This document shows positions 23,167 to 33,731 of a stretch of DNA of 64,000 nucleotides, in pieces (position 1 is the stretch's first letter; the number at the start of each line of letters is the position of its first letter). The notes under the pieces were generated by a model. That model did not search any database. It saw only the letters and a program-made list of their open reading frames with translations, and had not been told where the DNA came from. A program made the translations under genes and the position numbers. Location: the NCBI RefSeq assembly GCF_001411555.2, contig NC_049909.1, positions 8,873,485 to 8,937,484 of the forward strand. Direction: 5' to 3'. This DNA comes from Juglans regia. Taxonomy: Eukaryota; Streptophyta; Magnoliopsida; Fagales; Juglandaceae.

Positions 23167-23474
23167 TGTAATGGACCCCTATGAATGACTATGTTTGAGA
23201 TAGTCAATCTCCAAGAAGTAGAGAGAGAGAGAGAGAGAGCGAGAGAGATAAGAGAGCTAGAGAGAGATTATGAACTGAGTGAAATTCTTCTTCGTTCTTT
23301 TTTTTCTTCCCTCCTTTCTATTTTTATAGTTCCTTATTCCACATACGACACCATTTTACACATCAGTAATATTACATCAAAATGCAACACTTCACTTATT
23401 CACTAGACTAAAACAACAATGCCCTACTTATTCCCTTACATTCTCAATTACAACACACCCTAAACGACAACGGG
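23167..23474 (-). repeat. Probable LTR (or part) of the minus-strand gypsy remnant
   Basis: It starts TGTAATGGACCCCT next to the primer-binding site, as expected for the inner edge of an LTR, and contains a (GA)n tract at about 23221-23250. The first ~60 bp recur with changes at 42549-42610, so it is a repeated family. No second LTR is seen left of 21059. The outer edge is unclear because the Copia element begins at 23475. Confidence 0.5.
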
Positions 23475-23671
23475 TGCGATGGTTAAGGAAGTATTAAAAG
23501 ACACAACCTTTTGATTTACTTCTTAAGGTTGTGTCGTTTGCCAACCATTGAGTTACCAATAGTTGTGCCCTTTACCAACCGGTGCATGATGGCCTATAAA
23601 TATGGGTCATTGGTGCATAACTGCACTCACTCAATTCCCCCTTTGTTTCTCTTGTTCTTCATACTTCTACA
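23475..23671 (+). repeat. Left LTR of the Copia element
   Basis: 197 bp, with a TATAAATATGGG promoter-like core at about 23597 and ACACAACC(T/A) repeats on either side of a short inverted structure (AAAGACACAACCTTT and its partner). It is directly followed by the primer-binding site. Confidence 0.7.
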
Positions 23672-24789
23672 GTGGTATCAGAGTTTGGTCATATCAGAGG
23701 GAATTTTTTCGCTCATTGAGAAGACGATAAATTGGTTTGATAACCACATTTGCATATTATAATCATCTTCGAAGGCTTTCAAATCCAAGAGAGAAACTCT
23801 TTCAAATCACAATGGGAGGCCTAGAGTATACTAGGAATCTTCAAAATCTTGTAAGTTGTTATTATTTTGAAGAAAATTATTGGAATATTTTTACACGAAG
23901 AAATAGTGCATCTTTCGAATTTTTCATCACCCTTTGTCACTGTTCCGGGGGTTGCCGGAGTTCCTCACCATTGCCGGAGTTCTTGGACCTCGGGAGCATG
24001 TCGGAATCCTCAACGCCAGTGACCATTTCGCTGGATGGAAGTGAGGATTCCAATTTCACAGTTTTGGAAGAGGACCAACGTGAGGAGGAAGACCCTGGAT
24101 GAAACCGTTTCGTCCAACGGTCCTCAAAATTCAAAATTCTCTAGGCTAAAGGACATAGTCGTTCAACCCATAGTGCCAAACAACAGTGTCATTTTGGCCA
24201 TTGAAGAGAAGCAACGGTACTCTTCAAATGGTGCCGTTCCACCCCCTTCTAGTTGAGCCGCTGAACTAGCCGTTGACCAAGCCACTGAACGAGCTGGTGA
24301 CTGCCAGTTTTTTTTTTGGAGCCGGTTTACTCAGTTTTCTGAACCGGTTTGGGGGTAGTTTTGGCTTTTTGGACCGTTCGAGATCATTTCAAACCCGATT
24401 TGGTTCGTTCAAAAGCCGTTGTATTCCAAATTTCATGCCAAAACATTACAAAGCTTCTTTTGGTCGAGATTATCACAAAAATTATTTGAAAAAGGTCAAA
24501 TGTCGAGAAAAGGTCGTGAAAATTCTTGATTGGAGTGTCACTTTCATTATTCTCCTTATTTAAAATATAATAGGAGAATTTCGAGACTGCCACCTTAGAT
24601 TAAATCCAAGAATTATTATTATTAAGTTTTTATTTAATAAAACATATATATTATTTCTACATTCTTTTTGTTGTTAATTTTTAAGTATGACATCGAAGAA
24701 AAAGTATTGATCTTTCAGAGATAGAAAAACTGAATGGAATATATTTTAAGGCCTAAAAAATGTATATAACTTTTCTTCTAACCCATGAA
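23672..24789 (+). pseudogene. 5' interior of the Copia element (gag region remnant)
   Basis: Follows the primer-binding site. Plus-strand frames at 23737-24102 and 24035-24256 give acidic and Ser-rich peptides without a recognisable gag zinc knuckle. Phrases such as MGGLEYTRNLQNL at about 23811 suggest the start of a polyprotein. It is strongly decayed and is cut by the LINE at 24800. Confidence 0.35.
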
Positions 24790-24799
24790 AAACCTTATA

Positions 24800-25980
24800 C
24801 ACTTTTTTTTTTAAGAGTGAAGGTCACATGTCCAAGAGTGACCCCCTCCCGATTTGTTTAAAAAAACCATCGCTTGTGGCAGAGAAATATCGTGTAAACA
24901 ACCCAACACACCTGAGACATTACAAATTCAGATTCCAAAAAAATTCAAGAGAACCAAAAACAATACATAAAAGAAATTATAAGCGTAAAGAAGGAAGTTC
25001 CCAATAATCCATGCGCAACAATCCTCTAAGCAACCCGCTTCCAATTTCTACTCCAGTGAACGACCAACAATTATTATTGGCACCTTGTTTGGCAAGAAAA
25101 TCCGCAACCATCTTAGCTTCTCTGAAAATATAACAAATGCTACAATTCAAGGCACCAAACAACACTTTAATTTCTTCCCAAAACTCCCACAAATACCAAA
25201 GATTACAACCTCCTAACCGGATCCATCCCACTATTACAGTCGAATCCAACTCCGCCATAAAATCCCTGAGTCCCATTTGTTGAGCCACTCTTAAACCATC
25301 AAGAAGCGCATGACCCTCAGCCACTGCATTCGAAACCACTCCATAATGCTTTGCAAAACTGCCATGGTTCAGCCATTGTCATCACAGAAAATGCCTCCTT
25401 CGCCAGCCAATCCGGGGTTGCTAAGAGAACTACCATCAATGTTAAGTTTAACTCCACCCCCCCTTGGTTTCTTCCATGCAACAACCTTAACAATTTTCTT
25501 CACAACCGGACCAAGAGGGCAATTTAATTTCTTAACAATTTCCAGATCTTTAAAATTCATATGTTTGAATTTTCAGTCTTTAGAGAAAATATTTTAAAAC
25601 AGTTTGTTCAAGTGCCAACAATTCTTCTTCAATCAAGCTTAGACTCCACCATGCCGAATACCTCAAAGTTCCATTTGGTCAACACTCTTTTAACTTTTTT
25701 AGCTTCACGCTAACTTGTACCATAGGGCAGCCTTGCACTTCTTGATTCTAGCAATCTCAAACTATAGAGAGAAAGCCCTCATGATAGCACCATATTCTTT
25801 GGAAATGGAAGGGCTTTGGACCAACCCGACACTCATGAACCAACTTTGTGATCATTGGACTATGGTCTGAAGAAGTGTGAGATAAATACTCCACTCTACC
25901 ATGCAGAAAAGTCAACAAAAAATCCGAGTTTACCAAAACTCTATCAAGCTGAGTAGAGATGTTGTTTTCTTGAAAAATAC
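24800..25980 (-). mobile_element. 5'-truncated, internally deleted LINE inserted in the Copia element
   Basis: Ten bases AAACCTTATA flank it (24790-24799 and 25981-25990), and a poly-T run at about 24802-24812 is the poly(A) tail of a minus-strand insertion. From its 5' end (right) the translation shows the end of the L1 endonuclease (LDRVLVNSDF, then SDHSPM) at about 25975-25800. A linker like that of the plus-strand LINE at 19-20 kb follows, ending near 25600. Then comes an RNase H-like domain (VKLNIDGSSLSNPGLAGEGG at about 25440; AVAEGHALLDGL and AELDST at 25339-24977). The reverse transcriptase is missing. Not active. Confidence 0.8.
24977..25560 (-). pseudogene. LINE RNase H-like domain remnant
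   Basis: Two frames, 25369-25560 and 24977-25339, together give a plant LINE-type RNase H (RVT_3 family). The first catalytic Asp is in LNIDGSS, the Glu in AVAEGHALL and the next Asp in AELDST; the end reads REAKMVADFLAKQGA. A frameshift between the two halves breaks the domain. In intact LINEs it follows the reverse transcriptase and helps remove RNA from the RNA-DNA hybrid. Confidence 0.75.
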
Positions 25981-26099
25981 AAACCTTATAACTCTAGTTG
26001 ATCAGATAGATTTATTAAATGATTTAGAAAATTAATAGATCTCCATAGAGTCTGACAATGGAAGTTCTATTATTATTTAAATACAAAATAATAAATATA

Positions 26100-27700
26100 A
26101 AAGAAAGTCAGATGAAAATCAATTTTCAGGTATTGATGTTAGAGACTGTGGGAGGAAAAGAACTAGACGACCATCGATATTATTTTAAGATCATTATGCA
26201 CTAAATACTAGTTTGGAAAATTTAGAAAATGATCCTGAAAAGTTTTCTACGACAATTAATAGTATCGATTCAGATAAATGGTTTGAGACCATGAAAGATG
26301 AAATATAATCGATAAAAAAAAATGTTATGGAGTTTACAAATCTTCCAAAAGTTAGAAAAGCTATTGGTTGTAAATGAGTTCTCAGAAGAAAATTTAAAGT
26401 TAATGATAGTTTGGAAAGATATAAAGTAAGGTCAGTGGTCAAGAGATATACTCAACAACCAGGTGTAGACTTTGTGGATACGTATTTGCCTATGACGAAG
26501 TTCACATCCGTAAGGATCATGTTTATTTTTGCCAAGATGAATTTGAAATTACATCTGTTAGATGTAAATACAACTTTTCTTAATGGTGAATTAAAAGAAT
26601 ATATTTTTATGATTCAACCAGAAGGATTCCAAATTAAAAGACTTGAATAGAAAGTCTACAGGTTGAAGAAGTCATTGTATGGAATTAAGCAATCTTCAAG
26701 ACAATGGTATTTGAAGTTTCACCAAGCTATTTTGGAAATGAGATATGAAATGAGTCTACTAAATTATTGTATATACATATGGAAAAATGATAATAAATTA
26801 ACATTATTATCATTATATGTTGATGATATATTACTAGCAAGTAATTATCTAGATATGATAATAAAACAAAAGAATTCTTGAAATCTAAATTTAAAAATGA
26901 AAGACATAGGTAAAGCCGCCTATGTTCTTAGTATAAGAATTTTTAGAGATAGAAACTCAAAGATGTTGTATTTAGATCAAGAAAAATATCTAGAAAAAGT
27001 ACTTAAAAGATTTGGTATGGAAAATTATAAATCCTTAAGTACATCTGTTTGCAAATGTCATAGTTTAAATAAAAGCACGTGCCCAAAAGATGATAAGGAA
27101 ATAAGTGAAATGCTTAAAGTTCCCTATGCTCAAGCTGTGGGAAGCCTCATATATGCAATGACAAGTACAAAACCAAATATTTGTCATGCAGTAGGATTGG
27201 TAAGCAGATATCAATCCAATCCAGGTAAGGAACATTGACAAGCAGTGAAGTGTATATTAAGGTATTTATAAGGTATCAAAAATTTGAAATTGTGCTTTGG
27301 GATCAGTGATTTAGAATTAATCGGCTATAGTGATGTTGATTTTGGAAGTGATGTAGATGATAGAAAATCTACAATTGGATATATATTTCTATTTGGTGGA
27401 ATAATAGTTTCTTGGTTGAGTAAGAAACATAGTTGTGTTGCTAAGTCTATTATGGAAACATAATATATTGCTTGTAGTACTGCAGTGAGTAATGCAGTGT
27501 GGATGAAAATATTTATTGAAAGCTTAAATTTGGGTATATCCACAGAACCAATCAATGTGTTTTGTGATTATCAGTCTGCCATCTTATTGATAAAAGGTGA
27601 AACACAGAGTTCCAAGAGAAAATATATTGATGTGCATTTTCACTATATTTTGATATAGTGGAAAGAAGTGAAGTCAAAGTTAATTTTTTTTCCTCGACTG
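26100..27700 (+). pseudogene. Copia reverse transcriptase-RNase H pseudogene
   Basis: The translation shows the Copia RT: KYTQQPGVDF-like text (RYTQQPGVDFVDTYLPMTKF), the LHLLDVNTTFLNGELKE region (the usual Ala is Thr), GIKQSSRQWYLKF, then YVDDILLAS, the catalytic Tyr-Val-Asp-Asp motif. Next are MKDIGKAAYVLSI and the connection domain to GSLIYAMTSTKPNI. The RNase H part reads GYSDVDFGSDVDDRKSTIGY. At least five in-frame stops (near 26308, 26378, 26650, 26881 and 27237) and lost frames show it is dead. Gag, protease and integrase are not recognisable upstream, where the LINE sits. Confidence 0.85.
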
Positions 27701-27871
27701 AGATGGTAGCAGATTCAATTACGAAACTGAAAAAATTTAAAGAACATGTGAATAGAATGAGGTTGAGGTAAACCTAGGTAAAGCAACCTCATGGTCGACA
27801 TGTATAATTCATGAAACTCTGGGAATACCTAGAAAATTGGAGTTATGGTGATATCCAAATGAAAATTATAG

Positions 27872-28079
27872 TCATTAGTAAAGTCACTGATAAGGTAATT
27901 AAGGAAAATCTCAGGAATGGCCTTAGAGCAACTATTTAATAAAATTTCAGTGCAGATTGATTAACCAAATAATTGATTGATCATTTGTAAAGTTGCTAAT
28001 AAAGTGATTTAGGAAAGTCTCGGGAATTGCCTCTAAATGAAGTGTTTAACGAAAATTCAGCGTAGGTTGATACATGTGT
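27872..28079 (+). repeat. Two diverged tandem units in the Copia 3' spacer
   Basis: A unit containing AGTAAAGTCACTGATAAGG, a GGAAAATCTCAGGAATGGCC-like core and a TTCAGTGCAGATTGAT end occurs at about 27872-27981 and again at 27982-28079 with many substitutions. It lies between pol and the right LTR. Confidence 0.6.
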
Positions 28080-28477
28080 TATACATTCGTCTGAAGTCGC
28101 CAATTGTACTGACAGAGATATGTATTATTGATCTAGTCACAGAGAATTGAGGATGTTCATTACAAGTTTAGTAAAATGAAGTCACCCTTAATATATGATC
28201 AGTATGAGCACATATAGTAAATGGTGCGGTCAGATAAAGTAATGACAAAAACGTGTGCACGTAGAGGCTTGCTATGCTCTGACACCGATCTGCAAGAATA
28301 TGCAGATGAAAGTTGAGTAGTGGAAAATTTAGATTGGTATCAAGGTAAAATACTCAATTGGATCACCACCGTTTTGTGTGATCAAGTGAGAGATATAATT
28401 CTAAGGAATGTGATCGCTAAATGGTATACGCCTTGGAATGACACACTCTCTCTCTCTAGGGTGATGTTCCCATGGGG

Positions 28478-28746
28478 TGTGATGGTTAAGAAAGTGTTAA
28501 AAGACACAACCTTTTGATTTAGTCAAAAGTTTGTGTCACTTATTAAGGTTGTGTCATTTGCCAGCTATCGAGTTCCCAATAGTTGTGCATTTTACCAACC
28601 GATGCATGATGGCCTATAAATATGGGTCATTAGTACACAATTGTACTCACTCAATTCCATTTGTCTAACTTTTGGGACAAATAATCTCATGGGAGTGTCA
28701 CCATATTGCCAAAAATTCTTTTCTCTTAGTTCTTCATAATTCTACA
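28478..28746 (+). repeat. Right LTR of the Copia element
   Basis: It aligns with 23475-23671 but is 269 bp long because of extra sequence around 28510-28535 and 28665-28720. The TATAAATATGGGTCATT core is kept at about 28615. A G-rich tract CATGGGG lies immediately before. Confidence 0.7.
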
Positions 28747-28892
28747 CGTATAACTCCAAAGTATACGACACTGTATTACAATCAGACTAACGATTTTTAT
28801 TTATTATTTATTATTTATTTTTATGGAAATTCAGACTAATGAATTAAGTGTCAAGTTTCCGGCCTTTTTATCCTTCCTGCACCAGCTGCACC

Positions 28893-31710
28893 TGTAACGC
28901 CCCGAACCCGGGTGGCTTGGAGAATTACTACTTGTCACTCATAATCATGTCTCCCAACACATTCGAAGAATAATCTCCAAAAACTTCATAAATGAAATCA
29001 ATCTCAAATCTTCTCAATAATCTCATTACAAACTCCACACAATCTTTAATGCAATAATAATAAATCAAAGGGGTCCATAACCTCCCGGTAGTCATAACAA
29101 CCAAACCAATAATTTCATAAATCTCACTGAAACCCAAGATATTACTAAAACTCAAAGAGATTAAAACTAAGAACACCAGAAGTCCTTCTTCTACCAACAT
29201 CTCCTCAGCTTAAACACAAAACAACAATATAATCCAGGTCCTCATTTGGACTCTCCACATCATCTGAAAAATATTATAATGATAGGGGGTGAGTTATCAA
29301 CAACTCAGTAAGCAGAAATCATATGCTAGCGTGCAAACATGAGCATTTACAAAGTAGAACATGCCGAACAAAATATTTTCCAGAGTTAACATGCAGAACA
29401 GAACCTATTTTCAAAAGTAACAGAGCGATGGTTTTAAGACAAGTAAAACCCTCAGTGCTTTGGCATAACATAAACTGAGTATCATCATCAGATCAAAACA
29501 GAGCATCAAACAGAGCAGAGACCATGTTTCACCCCCGTGGTAGGGTTGTGCTAATCTCGGTGGCCGAACCAGGCAGAGACAGAGGTGAAATCTTTCCTTT
29601 ATTCTTCTTGGAGCCCCGAGTGTGCACACAGGAAAGACCACAATAAAACCACTTTGTTTCCAAAGTGGGTGCACTCAGAGACAGAGAAGTTGGTATCAAC
29701 CCAAACATAGTAGAGCATAACAGAGCAGAGCAGAGCAAAGTAGAGATGGAGTCAGATACGAAAACCAGTACACAATGCCAAAGGTTTTCAAATGTTATAT
29801 CAAAATAATACAGAGTACCAAAACAGAATCAGACAGTTTACACACGCTGGACACAAAAGCCAGAACATCTTCCTAACTAAATGCACAACTTTTCATATTC
29901 CCAATATCGCTATTTTTCCAGATTTCAGAAACCACATGACAAAATTTAGCTCATGTCTACACAATGCATGTCAGAACATATTTTTCTCTTTTTCGTACAG
30001 ATTTCATGAGTATGCAAATAAACGACCGAGGTTGGTTTTGTTTTTCCCAAGTTCTCATTTCACAACAAAAATATGCAAAGTTTTTAGAAAATCAACCTCA
30101 ATCTCAAATAATTCGTGTAAGGCCTAGCATAGGAACCCCACTTACCTAACTCCTGCAGCGCATTATCTAAGACTTGAATACGGTCTCTATCCGTCTCGTC
30201 ACCTATTCATAAAAATAATATAAACTAAATATTAAAGTCCAACAACACAAAATTGGTCTTAGACAACTTAAGACCCAATTTCTAGACCATAATTCAACAA
30301 GTTTAATCCAACTTAAACTACCAAATAACAATCTGGACAGCCCACCCTTCGACCCAAAATATTCTATACCAATCTCAGTATTGTCCAATACAAGCATCAA
30401 GACCAATGCCAATTCAAATTCCAATAACTCACACTTATTCCAACAGTTCGCAATCCCAAACAATTACTAACAGTTTAACCAACAATACTACACAAAGCAC
30501 ACTTCTTCCCATTCACAACTCCATAACAGAAAATATAAACTAATACATCCAAAAATTAAACTGTACTGGACAAAGAAAATTAAATTCTCTTCTAAATAAT
30601 TTCTCAACCACCAATCCAAACAACCCCCTCTTACCCCTCGGACTCGGTCCGGCACAACTAACAAAAACACAGTAAATATGAATTAGCGCAGAAATACATT
30701 TAAATCTCAAAAGTACTTTAAGAAAAATACTTACAATGCTATAATATAATTTTTGAAAGATCACGGAGGTGCTAGAAGCGGCAACGCAGCAACAAAACAG
30801 TGCCAAATGCACTGTGGCCGTGGGTCTCAAAAACCCACTTTTGAACGGGTGCAAACGAAGACGCGAGATTGATAGGGTAGGGCTTAGAGATGTCGGTGAA
30901 GCTAATGGTGGTGGTGGTTGGCCGTGGGTGGCGGCGCAATAGGCGGTTGAAATGCAAAAACACCCAAAACGGAAATGTTGATGGTGGGGCTTCACTGGTG
31001 ACAGATCGGAGGTGGGGTTGGATCCAATGGGTTGCTAGAAGGTCGAGGATGATGTGGTGAGAAGATGGTGGCCGGAGGTGGCACGACGGTGGTGCAGCGG
31101 CGCAAGGAATGCCGCGGCTTCATGTGGTGCGTGGAGGCTAACGGCGGCGTGGCTGGAAATCGGAGGGGGAGGTCGCCGGTGGGTGGGGGTGCTGGGAAGC
31201 CGGGCGGTGTCGACCACCGCCGGCGCGCGGCGGCGGGTCGAGGGCAAACTGCTGACGCACGGGAGAGAGAAAGAGAGAGAGGCGCGGGAGGGAGAAGAAA
31301 AAAAAAAGAAAAAGAAAAAAAAGAAGGAAAAGAAGAAAAGAAAAAGAAAAGGAAAAGAAAAAATAGAGAGAAAAGAAATGAGGTCCAATCCTCATAACTT
31401 GGGTCACGAAAATGATCCAACGGAAACGATTTTAACACAGCTAGTGAAATAAAATATTTCAAACACAGTGATTAACATGAAAATAATTAATTAAACCCAA
31501 TAATAAGTTAATTTGATTTGAGAAGAAATTTAAACGCATAAAAATAATTAATTTAGAGAAAGCATTTCAAAAATAATTTTCGTAAACTAAAAAAAATCAT
31601 AAAAATAACACAACTAAAAAATCCGACAATTTTAAAACAAGAGAATAAATTTTAAATTAATAACAAAAAATCTTTCAATTAAAAATACACTAAAAATACG
31701 GGGTCTTACA
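28893..31710 (-). repeat. 3' LTR of the LARD-like element
   Basis: 2818 bp, TGTAACGCCCCGAACCC start (plus strand) to CTTACA end. It includes a GC-rich, purine/pyrimidine-skewed block at 30770-31380, whose many long frames on both strands come from low stop-codon frequency, and a block at 31375-31434 shared exactly with the LTRs at 44222 and 50294. Hairpin-forming repeats such as CCACTTTG/CAAAGTGG (about 29655-29680) occur in the R/U5-like zone. Confidence 0.85.
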
Positions 31711-33731
31711 TCCTTCCCCCCTTAAAAAAAATTTCGTCCTCGAAATTTGTAAGGTCAAACATAACGCTAAAGCAGGATAGAAGATACAACCCAAAACACG
31801 CTCGAAAGGATCATACCATCAATAACTCCCAACAAGCATGAGTAATGTTCTCTCAAGTCTATCTCCATAGGCAATTCCATCATACTCGTATTAGTCCCCC
31901 AGTGGCACAACACGTCCCGTATTCCTAGGGTGACTATGCATTCCAAAATCTTATCTTTCCACAAGAGCCTTAATACAACATCCAAGGAATCCCAATGATT
32001 ATTATTATTATCGTAACACGATCTGCGCTAACCTCAATCGACTCCTATGTTAAAACTCACAAAGGCTTCATTGAATTCTACAAGTTGGTAACCTATTAGC
32101 CACTTCCAAAGTTAACCATCAATAAACATTTCCATCATCCAGACCTTTTCACTCAAAATCAACAAAAATTATATCATAATTCCGCACCACCAATAGTTTA
32201 ATCTCTAATTACAAGTATCTTTATCAAATTTCAAATTACTAATAATTCCTTAAGATCAACACAAGGTTTGAATCCTTAATTATAACCTAAATATCGCGCT
32301 CCTATTGCGCACTCTGATAATTTGCCACATGCATAAAATTTATGTCCTCATAAAACAATACCATTGAGTACAAGGTGGCTCCATACCTACTGACCAGAAA
32401 ATTCTTATGACATTAGGTAGAAAATTCTTGATCTCTAAAACCAGACACTATTACACACTTTCCTCAAATTCACCAAGAATTCATTCCTGAATCTGCACCA
32501 ACTATTATCCTTGAATCTAATATGGATCTAATCCCATAACTTGCCACTAAAACTCCGAACTAATAACAATCATTATCCAAACTAGATCAATACTTTAAAT
32601 CCCCAAAGAAGCAATCTCCTTGAAAATCCCTATATCTATAACTCAACTCTGATCAACCCCATAATAATGGCCACATACTAACCAATCTCCAAAATAAATC
32701 CAGCTAGCACACCATGCCTGCAAAATTAAAAACTTAAATCTCATTTCCATTCAGTCCTTCAAATCTGTAATTCTAAAACCTTAAATTATATTAGAATCAT
32801 TCTCCGAAATCTGTAAGATCGATGAACTTATATCCAATAATAAAACAATCGACTCCCGAAGTTTTCAAAATCTAAAACATTAAATGATAACAATCATTCT
32901 TTAAAGTCTGTAAAACCTTAAACTTTTGGTGAAATTTCCGTAAGTCTATCCTTAAAGTTTGTTGAACTTAAAATTTTCTATTCTAAAGCCTCGTGTCATA
33001 TATCCATGAAATCGAAAGCCTCAAATATCTTACTACCCAAATAGATCACCCAGACTATGTCGTTCCTTTCAAAACATGAAATTATAAATGCACACTAAGT
33101 CGATAAAAGTTCAAGCTTACTCTGCTAAATATACCAATAGCGTTCTCAGTCGTACCATATTCATGCCATAACTTAATCTTTAACCCGCTTTTCAGTTTCG
33201 AACGAAACGAACAAAATAAAATAAACTTAATAAATAAAATAACATAATTTCAATTCAAATAAAATAAAATCAAACAAAACCAAATAAATTCAATTTAAAT
33301 AAAAAAAATAATTTCCAATTAAACCTTTAAACTTTTCTGGTACTGCACATATGGTTTTACCCATTCTTAGCCATATCTTTAACCAACTCATATAGTCATT
33401 CCTATCATCTCATATTGTAAACCCAACATCGCTCTAAACTCTCTTTCGTCTTTAAAAATCTAACCTCAAAAATCTAAACCTTAAATTAATCTTATAAAGA
33501 TTATCTCCTATAGTCCACCTAGTAAGCTTGTTGGATCTAAAATCCCTAAACCTCAAAATCTCAAAACTCAATCATAAAGTCTGTAAAATTTAAACCTTAA
33601 ATATCCACTTAATCATCTCTTATTCTTTAAAATTCTATACCTCAAATCTGAATTTTCTTCTTAAACCCACATATATCTAAACCTCCAAGGTTTATAGTAT
33701 GCAGAATCTCTAACCTGGCTCTGATACCAAA
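31711..33731 (-). other. Non-coding interior of the LARD-like element
   Basis: About 2.0 kb with no gag, protease, RT or integrase. Read on the minus strand it begins with the primer-binding site. It contains a stretch related to 46480-46550 of the Del-like element (GCGGGTTAA followed by GGTACGACTGAGAA) and many short repeats of the type TTTAAGGTTTTAGA. It ends with the box TTTCGAGGACGAAAT before the polypurine tract, as in Del/Tekay elements. Confidence 0.75.

Larger units (their letters stand above)
23475..28746 (+). mobile_element. Decayed Ty1/Copia retrotransposon
   Basis: LTR copies at 23475-23671 and 28478-28746 share the TGATGGTTAAG-like start, a TATAAATATGGGTCATT core and a TTCTACA end. 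A primer-binding site TGGTATCAGAG (23673-23683) follows the left LTR and a G-rich tract precedes the right one. The interior holds a poorly recognisable gag region, an inserted LINE (24800-25980) and pol remains (26100-27700). The right LTR is longer by ~70 bp near its 3' end. I did not find a matching target duplication outside the LTRs. Confidence 0.75.

Noticed and set aside
30992..31462. Long overlapping open frames on both strands in the GC-rich part of the LTRs (also 35830-36308, 44205-44678 and 50277-50750)
   Set aside because: They recur in every LTR copy, consist of low-complexity Arg, Ser, Pro and Phe runs, and reflect biased composition with few stops. Between the two LTR families differences change amino acids as often as not, so there is no sign of coding selection.
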